From a virus: 64,000 bases of DNA. This document shows, in pieces, positions 16,297 through 23,220 of this stretch (position 1 is its first letter; each line of letters begins with the position of its first letter). The position numbers and the translations under genes were made by a program. The DNA lies in IMG/VR virus record IMGVR_UViG_3300040771_000124, positions 1 through 64,000 of that record; one strand, written 5' to 3'. The notes below the pieces were generated by a model that worked only from the letters and a program-made list of their open reading frames with translations, was not told the DNA's origin and ran no database searches.

Positions 16297-16596
16297 GTGA
16301 GTAAACAAGAAGTTACCAAGAACTACTTTATGGCCACCGGTCACGTCTTCTTCCATGAAAAAGACTCGGAGGAGGTCCAATCCACCTTTGAAAACGCTGT
16401 CATTGCCAGCGAAAATGTTTATCTGAACACCACCGATCTCGGTCGTGCCCAGCAGGCAATGCAAGTTCAACTGCACAACAAAGTGCAGGGTATTGAAATC
16501 ATCGTGGTAGACGTGAAATTCGCTACGATCTTTTCGCTGGGTGCCATGACACAAGTCCAGTTCCTCAACGTTCCTGAAATCCCAACGGTGCAATAG
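16297..16596 (+). CDS. Hypothetical protein, 99 aa
   Basis: It starts at GTG 16297 after CTGGAGAGAA. The 99-residue product alternates strands and helices (NYFMATGHVFFHEKDS; VQGIEIIVVDVKFATIFSLG) and looks like a compact alpha/beta protein. It is followed by a gene overlapping its stop by one base. No family is recognised with confidence. Its place between the polymerase and the nuclease-like protein matches short uncharacterised N4 genes in that interval, so a replication-accessory role is possible. Confidence 0.7.
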   Translation: MSKQEVTKNYFMATGHVFFHEKDSEEVQSTFENAVIASENVYLNTTDLGRAQQAMQVQLHNKVQGIEIIVVDVKFATIFSLGAMTQVQFLNVPEIPTVQ

Positions 16597-16892
16597 TGAG
16601 TAAGCTCACTGGGGGGAAAGTTAATTACTACTTGGCTCAGGTTCTGTATCCCCAACGGAAAGACCAAATGCCCTACCAGGCTGAGTGTGAGGACATCGCT
16701 CAAGCCCTTAAAATGACTCCAGACGAGTTCTGTGAGTTTAAGGCTATCTGGCGTACTGCTGCAGCACGTTTGGGCAATGGCAAGCCAGATCACAAGGCTG
16801 TGTACGACGCTGAAAAACGGGTCCATTATGCCCAACGCTCCTTGAAAAGTGAGCTGATAGCCGCAGGTATCTACCCAAATCAAGCAAGCTGA
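16596..16892 (+). CDS. Hypothetical protein, 98 aa
   Basis: GTG 16596 shares its first base with the previous TAG stop. The 98-residue product is basic and mainly helical (ECEDIAQALKMTPDEFCEF; EKRVHYAQRSLKSELIAAG). One-base overlap implies coupled translation with the upstream gene. No domain is recognised. A GC-rich hairpin follows directly, marking the end of a sub-operon before the nuclease-like gene. Confidence 0.7.
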   Translation: MSKLTGGKVNYYLAQVLYPQRKDQMPYQAECEDIAQALKMTPDEFCEFKAIWRTAAARLGNGKPDHKAVYDAEKRVHYAQRSLKSELIAAGIYPNQAS

Positions 16893-16897
16893 ACCAA

Positions 16898-16914
16898 GGG
16901 GCTAAATAAGCCCC
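16898..16914 (+). terminator. Short hairpin, weak terminator or processing site
   Basis: GGGGCT (16898-16903) and AGCCCC (16909-16914) form a six-base-pair stem with an AAATA loop. No real T-run follows (AGTTCT), so it is a weak terminator at best. It lies 19 bases before the next GTG start. Confidence 0.45.
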
Positions 16915-16932
16915 AGTTCTGAGGGTCCCACC

Positions 16933-17931
16933 GTGAAAAACACCATTACAAACAACACCGGCATCTCGCTGGCCCTGGCCGTATGGCTGGTGCATGACGA
17001 ATACGATTACAGCAAAGAGGAAAACTACATCTCGGCTACTGCCTTGATGAAGCCTTTGCGGCAAATCGTTCTGGGCCGTCGTGTACCGCCCGGTAGCCGA
17101 ACTGCTGACGTGGAAGATTACATTGCACGGGCACTTGGCCATTCCATCCACGATTCTGTGGAGAAAGCATGGGTCAAAGGCTACAAGGTCAACCTAGCTA
17201 AGCTGGGTTATCCACAGGACGTAATTGATCGTATCTTGGTCAATGCCACTCCTGAAGAGCTGGCTGCAATCCCTAACTCCATTGCTGTGTACGTTGAGCA
17301 GCGTGCCTTGAAGAAAGTAAAGGCAGGCGGTTTGACGTGGACTGTGGGGGGTAAGTTCGACATGGTGACCGAGGGTATCGTTCAAGATACCAAGACCACT
17401 TCTGCCTACACCTGGGTGTACGGTGGGCGTGATGAGGAACACCAGTTACAAGGCAGCATCTACCGCTGGCTGAACCCGGATAAAATCTATGAAGATTTCA
17501 TCAGGATTAACTACATCTTTACGGACTGGCAGAAATCCCAGACTAAGCAAAACCCCAAGTACCCAAAACAACGGGTTGAGCACAAAGACATTCCTCTACT
17601 GGAAGTGGCTGCTACCGAGAACTGGGTAGTAGATAAGCTCACGCAAGTCCTGAAGTTCATGGAGGTTCCTGAAAAGGATGTGCCTCTCTGCTCTGAAGAA
17701 GACTTGTGGATGTCGGATCCAAAGTTTAAGTACTACGCCAACCCAGCCAACACGGCAGGGCGTTCAACCAAAAACTTCGATACTGAAAAAGAAGCTCGTG
17801 CGTATCAGGCTGAAAAAGCCGGTAAGGGCATAGTCATTATCGAAAAAGGGGAACCAAAGCGTTGCGATTACTGTGACGCCTTCGATCTGTGCAAGCAGAA
17901 GGATCAGTTTCCCAAATACCAACCAACTTGA
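16933..17931 (+). CDS. PD-(D/E)XK nuclease-like protein (N4 gp42-like)
   Basis: A 332-residue protein. Its central region fits the PD-(D/E)XK nuclease core: GGKFDMVTEG (GxxD), VQDTKTTS (D-x-K) and a following HQLQGSIYRW (QxxxYxW) as in Cas4/RecB-type exonucleases, at about residues 137-180. Near the C-terminus is a Cys cluster, CDYCDAFDLCKQ (about 313-324), which could bind zinc or an iron-sulfur cluster as in Cas4-like enzymes. The start is GTG 16933 after GAGGGTCCC. N4 gp42 is required in the N4 replication system, and order suggests equivalence. Nuclease activity is predicted from motifs only. Confidence 0.78.
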   Translation: MKNTITNNTGISLALAVWLVHDEYDYSKEENYISATALMKPLRQIVLGRRVPPGSRTADVEDYIARALGHSIHDSVEKAWVKGYKVNLAKLGYPQDVIDRILVNATPEELAAIPNSIAVYVEQRALKKVKAGGLTWTVGGKFDMVTEGIVQDTKTTSAYTWVYGGRDEEHQLQGSIYRWLNPDKIYEDFIRINYIFTDWQKSQTKQNPKYPKQRVEHKDIPLLEVAATENWVVDKLTQVLKFMEVPEKDVPLCSEEDLWMSDPKFKYYANPANTAGRSTKNFDTEKEARAYQAEKAGKGIVIIEKGEPKRCDYCDAFDLCKQKDQFPKYQPT

Positions 17932-17949
17932 TAAACAATGGGGTAGCAC

Positions 17950-20103
17950 ATGATTGATCTGACCGGGGTGGAACACCACCCTGCCATCGAAGAAATTGTT
18001 GAGGTTCTGTGTAACAAAACGCAGAACACCGACAGAGGCTTCTTCCGAGTGGAAATGGCCTACTTTTTGGCCAAAGTTGCTAGCTGCATGCGTGCAACAA
18101 TTTCCACCAAAGATCGGGGCGACATCCCGGTCAATATGTATGCCCTTAATTTAGCAACCTCTGGTTTCGGTAAAGGGCATTCTGTTGCAATCGTTGAAGG
18201 CGATTTTCTAGCTGGCTTTAAAAAGCGATTCATGGAGGATACCTTTCCAGTAGTCGCAGAAAAGCATCTGTGGGACATAGCCAACGAGCGTGCTCTCCGC
18301 AATGCAACAGACCAGCAAGAAGAATTTGAGAAAGCAGAAACCGAGTTTCGTCGGGCTGGTGCTATCCCATTCACCTTCGACAGTGCTACAACGCCCGCTG
18401 TTAAACAGCTACGACACAAGCTGGTAATGGCTAACTGTGGTTCCCTCAATCTGCAGATCGATGAGATTGGCTCCAACCTCATTGCTCAAACTGAAGTTCT
18501 TACGCTGTACCTGGAGCTGTATGACCAGGGTCTTGTTAAGCAAAAGCTGACCAAGAATACAGCCGAGAACCAAAGGGCTGAGGAGCTGGATGGTAAGACC
18601 CCCACCAACATGCTGCTATTCGGTACTCCCGGTAAGCTGCTAGACGGTGGACCAACCGAGGACATGTTTTACTCGTTCTTGGAAACAGGTTACGCCCGTC
18701 GTTGCTTGTTTGGTTGGGGCTTCACTGCCAACAAGGCCCATAACACTCTCTCTCCGACTGAGATTTACAAAAATCTCATCAACCCTACCAACCATGCAAT
18801 TGTGGATAAGTGGGCTAACCACTTCCATTCACTGGCCGACCCGGCTGTGTTTGGTTGGAAAATGGTTGTGGAAGATGAGGTAGGCATCGAGCTGCTGACC
18901 TACAAGATTCACTGCGAGAAACTGGCTTCTACCTATGCTGAGCACGAAGAAATTCGTAAAGCAGAAATGGAGCACCGCTACTTCAAGGCACTCAAGTTAG
19001 CAGGGGCGTATGCCTTTATCGATGGGAGCATCGAAATTGAGATGATCCACTTGAAGCAAGCTGTGCTGCTGGTCGAAGAGTCTGGTAAGGCATTCCAAGC
19101 AATTCTCAACCGAGAAAAGACCTACGTTAAGTTGGCCAAATACATTGCTGCTGTGAAGTCTGACCTGACTCATGCTGACTTGCACGAGGCTCTTCCGTTC
19201 TACAAGGCCAGTAACGCAGCTCGTAATGAGCTAATGACAATGGCTGTAGCTCACGGCTACAAAAACAACATCATCATCAAGAAGTCCTTCGTGGACGGTA
19301 TTGAGTTCTTCCGTGGGGAAACCCTGGAGGAAACCAATCTGGATGAGATGGTCGTGTCCTACTCTGAGCACTGGGCATACAACTATCTTAATGAGGTAGT
19401 GCCTTTTGACCAGATGCACATGCTTACCCAAGCAAATGGTATGCACTGGTGCAATCACCATTTCAAAGATGGGCACCGTGCTGAGGAAAATGTCCGTACT
19501 GGCTTCAACATGATAACCATCGACTGTGATGGTGACGTGTCTCTGGCCACCGTGCATGACCTGCTGTCTGAATACAAGTTCATGACGTACACCACCAAAC
19601 GACACCAGACAGAGGGGCACGATCGATTCCGCATCATGATCCCGATGAACTACCGCTTGGAGCTGGACACCTTGGAATACAAGGAGTTCATGGACTTAGT
19701 GATGGCTTGGTTACCCTGGAACTCAGACGAGTCTGCGAACCAACGGGCTAAGAAGTGGGAGGCTTACGATGGTGACTACTATCTGAACATGGAAGGTCAG
19801 TTGCTTGACGTACTTCCATTCATCCCCAAGACCCGTAAGAACGAAGAGTTCAAAACGGGGTTCCAGAAAGTCGAGTCATTGGACAACCTGGAACGCTGGT
19901 TTGCTGGTCGGATTGCTTCGGGTAACCGCAACAATCAGATGATCAAGTATGCCTTGGCCCTTGTGGACAATGGTATGTCTTTGATCGAGGTGAGCAAGCA
20001 GGTTCACGCATTCAACAACAAACTGAATACGCCATTGGGTGAAGACGAGATCGACAACACCATTATGGTATCGGTAGCCAAGCGATACACCCGATCAGCG
20101 TAA
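17950..20103 (+). CDS. Primase-like replication protein: P-loop region plus AEP-type C-terminal domain (N4 gp43-like)
   Basis: A 717-residue protein. An N-terminal segment with NLATSGFGKGHSV (about 63-75) resembles the P-loop of DUF3987-type helicase/ATPase proteins but lacks a canonical GKT/S. The C-terminal third (about 515-640) contains TIDCDGD, then YTTKRHQTEGHDRFRIMIPM. The DxD followed by a T-x-x-H...RFRI pattern is that of archaeo-eukaryotic primase (AEP) domains in phage prim-pol proteins. N4 gp43 is needed for N4 DNA replication. A primer-making role is therefore inferred, and no separate DnaG-type primase is visible in the window. ATG 17950 follows GGGGTAGCAC. Confidence 0.72.
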   Translation: MIDLTGVEHHPAIEEIVEVLCNKTQNTDRGFFRVEMAYFLAKVASCMRATISTKDRGDIPVNMYALNLATSGFGKGHSVAIVEGDFLAGFKKRFMEDTFPVVAEKHLWDIANERALRNATDQQEEFEKAETEFRRAGAIPFTFDSATTPAVKQLRHKLVMANCGSLNLQIDEIGSNLIAQTEVLTLYLELYDQGLVKQKLTKNTAENQRAEELDGKTPTNMLLFGTPGKLLDGGPTEDMFYSFLETGYARRCLFGWGFTANKAHNTLSPTEIYKNLINPTNHAIVDKWANHFHSLADPAVFGWKMVVEDEVGIELLTYKIHCEKLASTYAEHEEIRKAEMEHRYFKALKLAGAYAFIDGSIEIEMIHLKQAVLLVEESGKAFQAILNREKTYVKLAKYIAAVKSDLTHADLHEALPFYKASNAARNELMTMAVAHGYKNNIIIKKSFVDGIEFFRGETLEETNLDEMVVSYSEHWAYNYLNEVVPFDQMHMLTQANGMHWCNHHFKDGHRAEENVRTGFNMITIDCDGDVSLATVHDLLSEYKFMTYTTKRHQTEGHDRFRIMIPMNYRLELDTLEYKEFMDLVMAWLPWNSDESANQRAKKWEAYDGDYYLNMEGQLLDVLPFIPKTRKNEEFKTGFQKVESLDNLERWFAGRIASGNRNNQMIKYALALVDNGMSLIEVSKQVHAFNNKLNTPLGEDEIDNTIMVSVAKRYTRSA

Positions 20104-20111
20104 TAGCGGAA

Positions 20112-20148
20112 GCCCGGCAGTCCTTTCTTGGTTCAAAGACTGCTGGGC
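20112..20148 (+). terminator. Intergenic hairpin, possible attenuating structure
   Basis: GCCCGGCAGTC (20112-20122) pairs with GACTGCTGGGC (20138-20148) over 11 base pairs with one G-U and a 15-base loop. No T-run follows, so mRNA stabilisation or partial termination is more likely than full termination. Confidence 0.5.
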
Positions 20149-20169
20149 ACTATGCAAAGGAGATTGAGC

Positions 20170-20895
20170 ATGGCTCAAAACAAAAACATCGTTCTCGTCA
20201 TGGGAAAGCCGAATACAGGCAAAACCACCTCGCTTCGTAACTTGAAGCAGGAAAGCATGGTTTACCTGAACACGGATCTGAAAGAGATTCCCTTTCGTGA
20301 TCGATTCATGGCAAACGTAGAGATTGCAAATGCTACGGATGTTCTTGATTACATTCAGGAGATCGAAGGAAATCCTGAAGTCACTGGTGCTGTGTTGGAT
20401 ACCCTGACCTTCTTGATGGGTATGTACGAGCGTCAGTATGTCGTACCGCTGGCTGGCACCAAACAGGGCCAATCTGCATGGGGAGACTACGGGAACTTTT
20501 ACCGTGAGTTTATCCATGAGATCAAATCCGGCAGTAAAGACTACGTTATCAATGCTCACGAAGACGTTTCGTTGAATGAGCAAGCGATGACGATGGAAAG
20601 CCGAGTACCCATCAAGGGTGCTGTGGGTAAAGTGGGGGTTGAAGCAGACTTCACCACCATTCTTTCTACGATGCAGATTCCCATTAAAAAGCTGGAAGGC
20701 TTTGAAAATGATCTGCTCCACATCACTGATAACGAGCAGGAGGATGGCGTTAAATACGTCTTCTGTACTCGGATCACCAAAGAGACTGCAGGCAGTAAGA
20801 TGCGGTCGGCTATGGGCTTGTGGGACCGGAAAGAGCTGTACATCGACAACGATATGGCCCAGGTCTTTGCTCGATTGCATGAGTACTACAACTGA
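20170..20895 (+). CDS. P-loop ATPase (AAA_24-type, N4 gp44-like)
   Basis: A 241-residue RecA/AAA_24-type ATPase with Walker A GKPNTGKT at residues 12-19 and a Walker B-like hydrophobic-acidic strand TGAVLDTLTFLMG at about 75-87. Similar phage proteins lie next to SSB genes and support recombination or replication. Here it is followed directly by SSB, as in N4 (gp44-gp45). I use ATG 20170 (AAAGGAGATTGAGC before it) rather than an upstream in-frame start within the hairpin. The exact function is unproven. Confidence 0.82.
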   Translation: MAQNKNIVLVMGKPNTGKTTSLRNLKQESMVYLNTDLKEIPFRDRFMANVEIANATDVLDYIQEIEGNPEVTGAVLDTLTFLMGMYERQYVVPLAGTKQGQSAWGDYGNFYREFIHEIKSGSKDYVINAHEDVSLNEQAMTMESRVPIKGAVGKVGVEADFTTILSTMQIPIKKLEGFENDLLHITDNEQEDGVKYVFCTRITKETAGSKMRSAMGLWDRKELYIDNDMAQVFARLHEYYN

Positions 20896-20909
20896 GCCAG
20901 CGTGAAACT

Positions 20910-20933
20910 CTCTAGGGGAATTTTCCCCTAGAG
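20910..20933 (+). terminator. Hairpin before the SSB gene
   Basis: CTCTAGGGG (20910-20918) and CCCCTAGAG (20925-20933) form a nine-base-pair perfect stem with AATTTT between, extendable by two A-T pairs. There is no T-run on the + strand. It separates the ATPase and SSB genes and could set their expression ratio. Confidence 0.5.
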
Positions 20934-20963
20934 CATGCCCCAATTATTAAAGAGAATTTGAAC

Positions 20964-21722
20964 ATGAGCAATCCATTTGGCAACCTGACTAACGACGGCC
21001 TCACAGAAACTGAGGATCGCCTTGGTGGCGGTTACCAGCCGCTTGAGACCGATCTGTACACTGGCGTGATCAAAGCCTTCTATGCAGGCAAATCCAAGTC
21101 CAGCGATGCCCGCAACGTGTCCGTCCTGTTTCAAGTCGGTGACAAGGAATACCGTGAAACCATTTACGTCACCAACAAAAAGGGTGAAAACTGGTTCCTG
21201 AACAAAGAAGACAACACCAAAAAGGTGCCGTTGCCTGGGTTCACCACGATTGACGACATCTGTCTTGCTGCCACGGGTCAAGCCCTGGCTGACCAAGCGT
21301 GGGAAGAAAAGACCATCAAGCTGTATGACTACGACCTGAAAAAGGAAGTACCAACAGTTGTGATGATGGCCGTCGATGTGATCGGTAAAACCGTATCGCT
21401 GGGCATCCAGAAAATTCTGGAAAACAAGGGCGAGAAGCAGGCCGATGGCAGCTACGAGCCGGGTCCCGAAACCCGTGAGATCAACAGCATCGTCAAGGCT
21501 TTCCACACGGAAACCAAGATGACGATGGCTGAAGCTCGTGCAGGCAAAGAAGCTGGCGAGTTCTGGGACCAGTGGGTCGAAAAGAACAAGGGTGTCGTTC
21601 GTGACAACCGTAAGATCAAAGACGGCCAAGCAGGTTCCGTTGCTGGCAAAGCTGCACCTAAATCGGGTGCTGCTGCCGGTGCTGCTGCAGCTCCACGTAA
21701 GTCTTTGTTTAACAAAGGCTAA
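20964..21722 (+). CDS. ssb: Single-stranded DNA-binding protein (N4 gp45-like)
   Basis: A 252-residue protein at the N4 SSB position with an OB-fold-like N-terminal two thirds (VIKAFYAGKS...NVSVLFQVGDKEYRETIYV) and an Ala/Gly/Lys-rich C-terminal tail ending PRKSLFNKG. N4 SSB binds ssDNA in replication and recombination and also activates host sigma-70 RNA polymerase at N4 late promoters through its C-terminal region, so this protein may control the leftward late genes here. Unlike cellular SSBs the tail is basic, not acidic. ATG 20964 after AAAGAGAATTTG is preferred to TTG 20958. Confidence 0.85.
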   Translation: MSNPFGNLTNDGLTETEDRLGGGYQPLETDLYTGVIKAFYAGKSKSSDARNVSVLFQVGDKEYRETIYVTNKKGENWFLNKEDNTKKVPLPGFTTIDDICLAATGQALADQAWEEKTIKLYDYDLKKEVPTVVMMAVDVIGKTVSLGIQKILENKGEKQADGSYEPGPETREINSIVKAFHTETKMTMAEARAGKEAGEFWDQWVEKNKGVVRDNRKIKDGQAGSVAGKAAPKSGAAAGAAAAPRKSLFNKG

Positions 21723-21725
21723 TTC

Positions 21726-22280
21726 GTGAAAATCCCTGTAGCTGGGTTTGACCCAAGCCTTACCCACTGGGGTGTGGCTGAGGGAACACTCTGCCTAGAT
21801 ACAGGGATGCTCGACAACGTACAACTGCAGACCGCTGAGACCAGCAAAAGCAAAGCCAAAAACGTCAGGGTCAACTCTGACGATATGGAGCGTGCTACCG
21901 AACTAGCTAAATTGGCAGTTCAAGTGGCTAAACGAGCTAAGGTTGTATTTGTCGAAGTCCCTGTAGGTTCGCAGAGCGCCAATGGCATGAAGTCTTATGG
22001 GGTTGTCCTTGGGATCTTGGGGGCTATTCAGGCTCTCGGAGTACCAATGATTATCGTAGGGGCTATCGACTCCAAAAAGGTATTCACCGGCAACAAGAAT
22101 GCCCCTAAGCGATTGATGATCGACACTGCCTTTAGTCTCTACCCAGAGGCAAATTGGAGGCTCCGTAACGGGGTCCCCCAAGAAAACGAAGAGCATGTGG
22201 CCGATGCCATTGCCGCTATACATGCCGGGGTACAGACCTCGGTATTTCAACAGTTAATGCGATTATTCGCAGAGGTATAG
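21726..22280 (+). CDS. RuvC-like Holliday junction resolvase
   Basis: A 184-residue RNase H-fold protein with the four-acid pattern of RuvC-like resolvases: GFDPSLTHWG (D8) at the N-terminus, VVFVEVPVGSQ (E about 76), and HVADAIAAIHAG (D about 160) near the C-terminus. It would cut branched DNA during late replication or before packaging. It begins at GTG 21726, three bases after the SSB stop, so it is in the same operon. Family assignment is from motifs; no resolvase-specific partner is visible. Confidence 0.82.
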   Translation: MKIPVAGFDPSLTHWGVAEGTLCLDTGMLDNVQLQTAETSKSKAKNVRVNSDDMERATELAKLAVQVAKRAKVVFVEVPVGSQSANGMKSYGVVLGILGAIQALGVPMIIVGAIDSKKVFTGNKNAPKRLMIDTAFSLYPEANWRLRNGVPQENEEHVADAIAAIHAGVQTSVFQQLMRLFAEV

Positions 22281-22287
22281 ACCTATC

Positions 22288-22734
22288 ATGCAAATCACGT
22301 TGAACCAAGTGGAAATCGAAGAGGCCATCACCAACTACGTCAACGATCTTGTATCGGTGAACGAAGGTATGACCATCACAATCACCATCAAAGCCACTCG
22401 TGGCGAAGAAGGCACCACTGCTTTAATCGACATCGTTCCTGAAGTAGCCGAGCTGGAAGTGGTTGAGCCTGTTAAGGCCGCAGTCAAGCCAGCACGCAAG
22501 ACTGCTACAAAAGCCGCTGCTGTTCCTGCAAAGGAAGAGCCGGTTGCCGAAGCCCAGCCAGAGCCTGTTGTTAAGGAAGCTGAGCCAGAGCCGGAAGCAG
22601 AGCCGGTTAAGGAAGAGGAAGCCCCCCAGGCCCCGGCTGAAGAGCCTGTAGTGGACGATGAGAAACCTGAAGTCCTTGCAGCAGCTGCACCAAAGTCGCT
22701 GTTTGCAAACCTGCGTAAGCCGAACAACGGTTAA
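22288..22734 (+). CDS. Ala/Pro/Glu-rich protein with SSB-like C-terminal tip, 148 aa
   Basis: The first 55 residues form a likely folded alpha/beta unit (MQITLNQVEIEEAITNYVND, then TITITIKATRGEEG). Residues 60-130 are a long Pro/Ala/Glu/Lys-rich disordered region. The last residues, PKSLFANLRKPNNG, resemble the SSB tail PRKSLFNKG encoded 1 kb upstream. The shared KSLF tip suggests that both proteins dock on a common partner. N4 has a small uncharacterised gene after its SSB in this area. The function is unknown. Confidence 0.68.
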   Translation: MQITLNQVEIEEAITNYVNDLVSVNEGMTITITIKATRGEEGTTALIDIVPEVAELEVVEPVKAAVKPARKTATKAAAVPAKEEPVAEAQPEPVVKEAEPEPEAEPVKEEEAPQAPAEEPVVDDEKPEVLAAAAPKSLFANLRKPNNG

Positions 22735-22913
22735 TGTTCATCAACAAAATACTGCTTTGGGCGTTTATGGTAGTGATGGCTGTGGTAGTAATTACTGCTG
22801 CCATCATTGCAGCAGCCCCCATTATTGCAGTGGGCTTAGTTGTGGGAGTAGTCGTCGGTATCCTGTATTGGATAGACTACCCAGGTGATCAAAAGGATAA
22901 GCCCCCGAGTTAG
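22734..22913 (+). CDS. Small membrane protein, 59 aa
   Basis: A TAATG overlap starts this 59-residue frame at 22734. Residues 6-45 are almost continuously hydrophobic (ILLWAFMVVMAVVVITAAII, then APIIAVGLVVGVVVGILYWI), enough for one long or two short membrane helices split at a proline. The tail is charged (DYPGDQKDKPPS). Its stop codon lies inside the terminator hairpin that ends the rightward operon. It could be a holin-like or envelope-interacting protein; the position with replication genes rather than the lysis cassette argues against a main holin. Confidence 0.65.
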   Translation: MFINKILLWAFMVVMAVVVITAAIIAAAPIIAVGLVVGVVVGILYWIDYPGDQKDKPPS

Positions 22914-22923
22914 GGGGCTTTAC
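22899..22923 (+). terminator. Terminator at the end of the rightward gene block
   Basis: AAGCCCCC (22899-22906) and GGGGGCTT (22913-22920) form an eight-base-pair stem with a GAGTTA loop, followed by TTA. The T-run is short. The stop codon of the membrane-protein gene is part of the loop and stem. Confidence 0.65.
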
Positions 22924-23192
22924 TTCAAGAGATCGTATCGGAGTGTGGTCTACGGAGTTCGATTCTCCGGGGTCGGGAAACGGTGAATAGTCCGTCCTGG
23001 CCCGCAAGGTGACGACCGCACCCCGATGCGCATTTTCGCGTATCAAAACCAGTAAACGCTTTGCCGCAATTCACTGGGAAAGTAATGCCGGGAGGCATCA
23101 AGCATTCGGATCAGGGTATGCAGGAGCAGAACCGCCAGGGCTACTACACCCAAAGATCTGCCGGAACAGGCGCAAGCCGGTGTTCAAAGAAG
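22924..23192. other. Structured non-coding junction between convergent gene blocks
   Basis: About 270 bases without a plausible gene. Seen by eye: CGGAG-TTCGATT-CTCCG at 22953-22969, which has exactly the stem and loop of a tRNA T-arm; ATGCC-GGGA-GGCAT near 23084 and GAACAGGC-GCAA-GCC-GG-TGTTC near 23164-23185, both capped by GNRA-type tetraloops; GATGCGC/GCGTATC at about 23025-23044; and CGGGGT (22968-22973) able to pair with ACCCCG (23020-23025). No complete tRNA cloverleaf fits. The density of stems and GNRA loops suggests a transcribed structured RNA, on the + strand if it is the extension of the middle transcript. The function is unknown. Confidence 0.45.
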
Positions 23193-23219
23193 AAGCCCCT
23201 CATTTGAGGGGCTTTTTTT
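23193..23219. terminator. Bidirectional terminator at the convergent junction
   Basis: AAGCCCCTC (23193-23201) and GAGGGGCTT (23206-23214) form a nine-base-pair stem with ATTT between, followed on the + strand by TTTTT. On the - strand the stem is followed by a T-rich stretch, so it can serve the giant polymerase transcript too. It lies two bases beyond the polymerase stop codon. Confidence 0.92.
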
Positions 23220-23220
23220 A

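Noticed and set aside
22905-22977. Possible tRNA gene (73 bases with a perfect T-arm)
   Set aside because: The acceptor stem fails (G-G mismatch and two wobbles), no D-arm forms, and the anticodon stem does not pair. Only the T-arm-like hairpin is real.
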